A stretch of DNA of 64,000 nt, taken from assembly GCF_003945595.2 (NCBI RefSeq), contig NW_024104367.1, positions 1-64,000 on the forward strand, written 5' to 3'. The DNA is from Pipra filicauda (Eukaryota; Chordata; Aves; Passeriformes; Pipridae). A program made the position numbers and the translations under genes. The notes under the pieces were generated by a model. It was not told the origin of the DNA and searched no databases. It saw nothing but the letters and a program-made list of their open reading frames with translations. This document shows, piece after piece, positions 59,953-64,000 of this stretch (its first letter is position 1; each line of letters opens with the position of its first letter).

Positions 59953-60408
59953 CATAGAATCATTAAGGCTGGAAAAGGCATCTGAGATCATCAAGCTGGC
60001 TGTTAACCCAGCACTGCCAATTCCACCACTAAACCACATCTCCAAGCACCACATCTCCACAGTTTTTGAACATTTCCAGGGATGGTGATTCCAACACTTC
60101 CCTGGGCAGTCTGTTTCAATGCCTGACCACTGTTTCAGTGAAGAAATTTTTCTTGATATCCAATCTAAACCTCCCCTGGTGCAACTTGGGGCCATTTCAT
60201 CTTGTCCTATCACTTGTTACCTGGGAGAAAAGACCGAACCACACCTGGCTACAACCTTCTTTCAGGTGGTTGTAGAGAGCAAGAAGGTCTCCCCTGATTC
60301 TCCTTTTCTCCAGGCCGAACCCCCCCAGCTCCCTCAGCTGCTCCTCATCCAACTTGTGCTCCAAACCCTTCCCCAGCTCTGTTGCCCTTCTTTGGACACG
60401 CACACATC
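59953..60408 (-). mobile_element. CR1 LINE, 3' part
   Basis: Antisense CR1: TCATAGAATCATTAAGGCTG, GATCATCAAGCTGGCTGTTA, TTTCCAGGGATGGTGATTCC, AATCTAAACCTCCCCTGGTG and CTCAGCTGCTCCTCATCCAA. Second family. It ends abruptly at GGACACGCACACATCC. Confidence 0.95.
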
Positions 60409-60667
60409 CATCACATCGTATTACCAGCCTGTGGTAACCTGCTTTTTGTTCTGAGTTGGTGCTGAAAATGAAATTGCTGTGAACTGGACCAAAGGGCTGA
60501 ACATCCCTTGTGACAGGATACAGATCATTTATGTCCCAGTGCCTTATGTTGAAATCTGGTGGATAACAGGAGTGTGCTGAGAACAGCCTGCGGATGAAAA
60601 TAGGTTGTGTTTTCCTGCAGAGGGATTGCTGTTATCCCAGTGTAGATCTAATCAGACCTGTACTGCA
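60409..60667. other. Spacer between two opposed CR1 copies
   Basis: About 260 bases of unique DNA; no gene recognised. Confidence 0.5.
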
Positions 60668-61262
60668 ACATCTTGGGGTTTTCTCTGTACAGTATTCCCA
60701 ACTCTCCCTCAACTCTGCCCTTGTGAGACCCCACTTGCAGTGCTGCATCCATCTCTGGGGCTTCAACACAAGGACAGTGATATGTTGGAACAAGTCCAGG
60801 GGAGGCCACTAAGTTGATCACAGGGCTGGAAGACCTCTGCTCTGGAGACAGGCTGGGAGAGCTGGGGCTGTTCATCCTGGAGAAGAGAAGGCTCTGGTGA
60901 GACCTTCTAGCATCTTCCAGTGCCTAAAGGGGCTCCAAGAGAGCTGAAAAGGGACTTTGGACAAGGGCATGGAGTGACAGGACAAGGGGGAATGTCTTTA
61001 AGCTGAAGGAGGGGAGGTCTAGATTAGGTGTTAGGAATAAATTATTTAATATAGTTAAATGTATTTATTGGTGGTGAGGCCCTGGCACAGGTTGCCAAGA
61101 GAAACTGTGGCTGCCCCATCCCTGGAAGTGTTCAAGGCCATGCTGGATGGGGCTCTGAGCAACTGGTCTAGTGGAAAGTGTCCCTGCCCATGGCAGAGGG
61201 CTTGGAATGAGATGACTTTTAAGGTGCCTTCCAACCCAAACCATTCTGTGATTATATGATTA
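60668..61262 (+). mobile_element. CR1 LINE, 3' end, about 600 bases
   Basis: Sense CR1: TTGTGAGACCCCACTTGCAG, TGGAACAAGTCCAGGGGAGG, CTGGGAGAGCTGGGGCTGTT, CTGGAGAAGAGAAGGCTCTG, CCATCCCTGGAAGTGTTCAA and TTCCAACCCAAACCATTCTG. First family. A short AT-rich insertion interrupts it near 61035-61070, where TTCTTCCCTGTGAGG is expected. Confidence 0.95.
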
Positions 61263-64000
61263 TTCGTGATGAGGCTCTTTTGTGGATGGTGCCAAAAGTT
61301 GTAGTGGGATGACCGGGTGTTGTCCCATCCTGCCATTCAAAGCTCAGCTCCCACTTTTCTCCTCCTCTCCCATAAAGGTGGACCCCACTCTCACAAAGAA
61401 GCAGGAACCTTGTCTTGTCTCCTCATCCCTGTTGTCATCAACTGACCATCTACCACCATCTTCCAGATGGGTGGTGACAACATGCCTCTGATTTTTGTCT
61501 TAATTTGCGATCAGACTTTTGGGCAATAACTGAAACATTCTGAATGCAGACGGTGCTGGGGCTGTAATGGGCACATACTTTATAGAGAGTCACTAAATGA
61601 GAGTGTTCCTCAGTCTCAGGCTCTGAACATTTCCTTGCATGCTGAGCTGTCCACTGAAACCCCGCCAAAGGCCAGGAACAAAAAGAGATGATAAGATTGA
61701 TATTGATGAAGTTTTGTGGGAGTCAACCATGTTTCTAAAAAAAATGATTGAGTACTTCAAAGGCAAAATACAAAATACAAAAGCAGTCTATTCCTTGAAA
61801 GAAAAAGACATACTTTTTATTTCCACCATCTTCCTACTTTTCCACTGCTCCAGAATGGCACTATGCCCGTGCTAGGGGTTGTCTCTGCTGCAGGAAATCA
61901 AGCTGAATTTGGCTCTTGACTCCATGTGAACAGAGAAAAAGGACATCTCACTTTTTTTTTTTTGGTACTAGGTGGGTGTTAAAGGGTGAACCAGTGACTC
62001 ATTCTCCCTCTTGTTTGCCTTTCTAGCAGGAACCTGCTCAGCAGCTGTGCAGCACATATGTTGGGAGGCAGAGACAACAGGGGCATTTCTAGACAGCCTT
62101 GGTGTGTCTGTGAGCTCTGTCAAGCACGGTCCCTTGACACAAATGCTGGGGCTTCAGCTGTTCAGAGAGGGAGCTGAGCAGGGGAGGGTTCTGCCTCTCA
62201 TCAGGATCCAGGGACAATGCACAGCACAGATCCCAGGCAGCACCACCAACCAAAATGTGATGCCAGCAGCAGAGCTGTGCAGAGACAGAGAATTATGAGA
62301 ATATCACACAGACAGCCAGGAAAGGGCAGGAACAGCTTTAGGAATGCTGTAAAAACACCAGTGAACACTCTCCTTCCTGACAACCTTAAAGGAATGTTTA
62401 TCCACTTGCTCTGCATGTGTGGAGATGTCACCTGAAGGGAGTGATAGCCCAGGCAGTTGGCTTTGGGAAGGGTGGGTGTAGCCATGTGGAATCAGGCTGA
62501 AGTCATTCAGTGAAACGGGTTTGAAAAGAAAAGGTTGTCAGATTACAGAGAGGGGAAATTTATACCTCACTTCACTGGTGCTCTTTTACTTCACTCACAT
62601 CACCGTGGGATCATCTATTTGCGTGGTAGATAATGTTTCCAAACCAAGAGGAAAAGAAGGAGAAGGATGGAAATAGGAACAGGGAAAGCTCCATCTTCCT
62701 TCAGTAATTCAGGGTAAAAATACATGGCAAAATACAGCCCTCAGGATCAACTGAAGTTTGACCTAAAAGTTGATGATCTCCATGAACAAAATATGAGTGT
62801 CAGCCCCACCATCTAGGCCTGGTAGGGAGGGCATTCCTTCTAAATTTGGTCTTCACCGTGGGGTGGAAATATGCTGTGCTTCTTGAAAGCACATCTGTTA
62901 TCAGAGAGCTAAACCTCAGGCCCCTGGCTTATTTTCTTTTTTCTTCATCTACCACAGACAGGTCATTTAATTCTCTCTCCCTGAGTACAGTAAGATCGAC
63001 TCTGAACTCAAGCAGCCCTGGGTGATGAGGTCAGGATTGCTCAGAATGAATTTGGTGAAGTAATAAAGTCTTGAAGGAAAATTAAAGAAGAAGAAAACGG
63101 TAGGAGGTATGAACTGGGGACTCTGTAACTGAGTCTCTTCCAGTTCCAGGAAGCTGAATAGATTTTCTTAGTCCTCGTGACTGCAGAGACCTGAAGGATT
63201 AAATTTAAAAATGCTGCAAAGAGAACCAGCAAAATAGTTTCTGTCACTACATTTTCCCTCAAATTAGTAATTTCTTGCAGATCCTGTAGTAGGAAAATGG
63301 TAGAAATGGTGATTTTCTTGCTCAGTTTCACATTCATGTCATTCAAAAATAAACACCTTGATCAAGAGCAAAGACAGAAACACATGAGGGATTCTAGCTA
63401 ATTTAAACAAAAATGCACTTCAACCCCTCCCTTCATGCTAATTTCCCCATCCTGGTTTTTCTCATGCTACATTGGAGCAGAGTAATCAAATTTGCATAAG
63501 TTGAAGAAAATGCTGAATGCATTTCCATGTTTGCCTGTGTCAGTGATGCAGGAAGGATCCAGCATATCCCACTTTAAAGTTGTCCTTCTTATGGTAGTTT
63601 TAAATTCAATCATTTTTGAGTGAAAGGGAAGAGCAGGCACTGGTTAATTTGTGATTCCCTGTGATGCATTTCTTTCCCAGTCGTTGTGGGAAGCTCCTCT
63701 CCTAAGACAACAGAACTCAGATTACCAATCACCGCTGTGATCTTCTGTGTGAAAGATAATGCAAAGTTGTAATATCACTATTTCACTCCTCTAAAAGATT
63801 TAGAAGTCCCAGGCTGCTTGTTCTGCGCCTGCCTGAGGCCTTTCTACCTGTAATTGCTTTGGGCTTTTGCTTGGCATGATGCAGCTCTAAATCTCATTGA
63901 GCCTGCAAGGTTAGTTGTTTTGAAAGGATGGTTTGGGAAAGATCATCTAATCCGATTTATCTGTCGTCTTAACCTGGCTGTATTTTGTGGGCAGTCAGGC
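61263..64000. other. Unique, non-coding to the window end
   Basis: No gene or clear repeat recognised. GAAAGGATGGTTTGGGAAAG and GATCATCTAATCCGATTTAT at about 63922-63961 resemble an eroded antisense CR1 tail but are too diverged to call. T11 run at about 61952-61962. Confidence 0.45.

Noticed and set aside
61639..61875. Plus frame with an acidic DDKIDIDEVLWE stretch, considered as the missing TSNARE1 linker exon
   Set aside because: It does not match the expected PFAELADDEK segment and lacks a convincing splice pair.
63922..63961. Possible antisense CR1 tail at the right edge
   Set aside because: GGATGGTTTGGG…GATCATCTAATCC resembles a CR1 end, but the match is too short and eroded to call.
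1..64000. CRISPR arrays, tRNA, rRNA or bacterial-type operons
   Set aside because: None seen. Repeat types and splice sites are those of a vertebrate nuclear genome.

Overview
The window looks like a 64 kb piece of a bird nuclear genome. It is AT-leaning and gene-poor. It is crowded with 3'-truncated CR1 LINE copies whose ends read like the avian 3' consensus (…CCTTCCAACCCAAACCATTCTATGATT, or …TCTTTTCCAACC-AAATGATTCTATG). It also carries one stretch resembling an avian endogenous-retrovirus LTR. Nothing bacterial or phage-like is present, and almost all of the predicted open frames are chance frames or lie inside repeats. A passerine or other neoavian bird is plausible, but I cannot fix the order from sequence alone.

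The only gene I can support is a plus-strand, multi-exon gene that I identify as TSNARE1 (t-SNARE domain-containing protein 1, a syntaxin-like Qa-SNARE). Three internal coding exons are clear: 32491-32581, 36050-36124 and 38169-38225. All have good GT/AG sites and compatible phases, and together they encode about 74 residues of the N-terminal syntaxin-like helical region. The exons for the N-terminal Myb-like/SANT part, the C-terminal t-SNARE helix and the tail were not found. They should lie upstream of base 1 and downstream of base 64000, so I read the whole window as exons and introns of one long gene. A fourth, weak, frame-compatible candidate exon lies at 39330-39401.

Layout: 1-32490 is upstream intron with about 14 CR1 pieces, a palindromic MITE-like element (9113-9239), a 22-bp tandem triplet (9374-9439), a 10-bp-unit minisatellite (9895-10000) and a long CR1 copy retaining part of a reverse transcriptase frame (12766-13897). 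32491-38225 holds the three exons, with an antisense CR1 in the second intron. 38226-64000 is downstream intron with further CR1 pieces, a probable solo LTR (about 50609-51392), a 51-bp tandem duplication (39412-39513) and several short low-complexity tracts. The longest open frame, 53127-53906 (+), is largely a CR1 3' end and is not a gene. Several AT-rich, repeat-free stretches (for example 24600-25290 and 56090-56330) have the look of conserved non-coding DNA, but this cannot be shown without an alignment.

I did not find a convincing new biological system. The most useful follow-ups are the possible extra TSNARE1 exon, the palindromic element and the small tandem or hairpin structures listed under findings.
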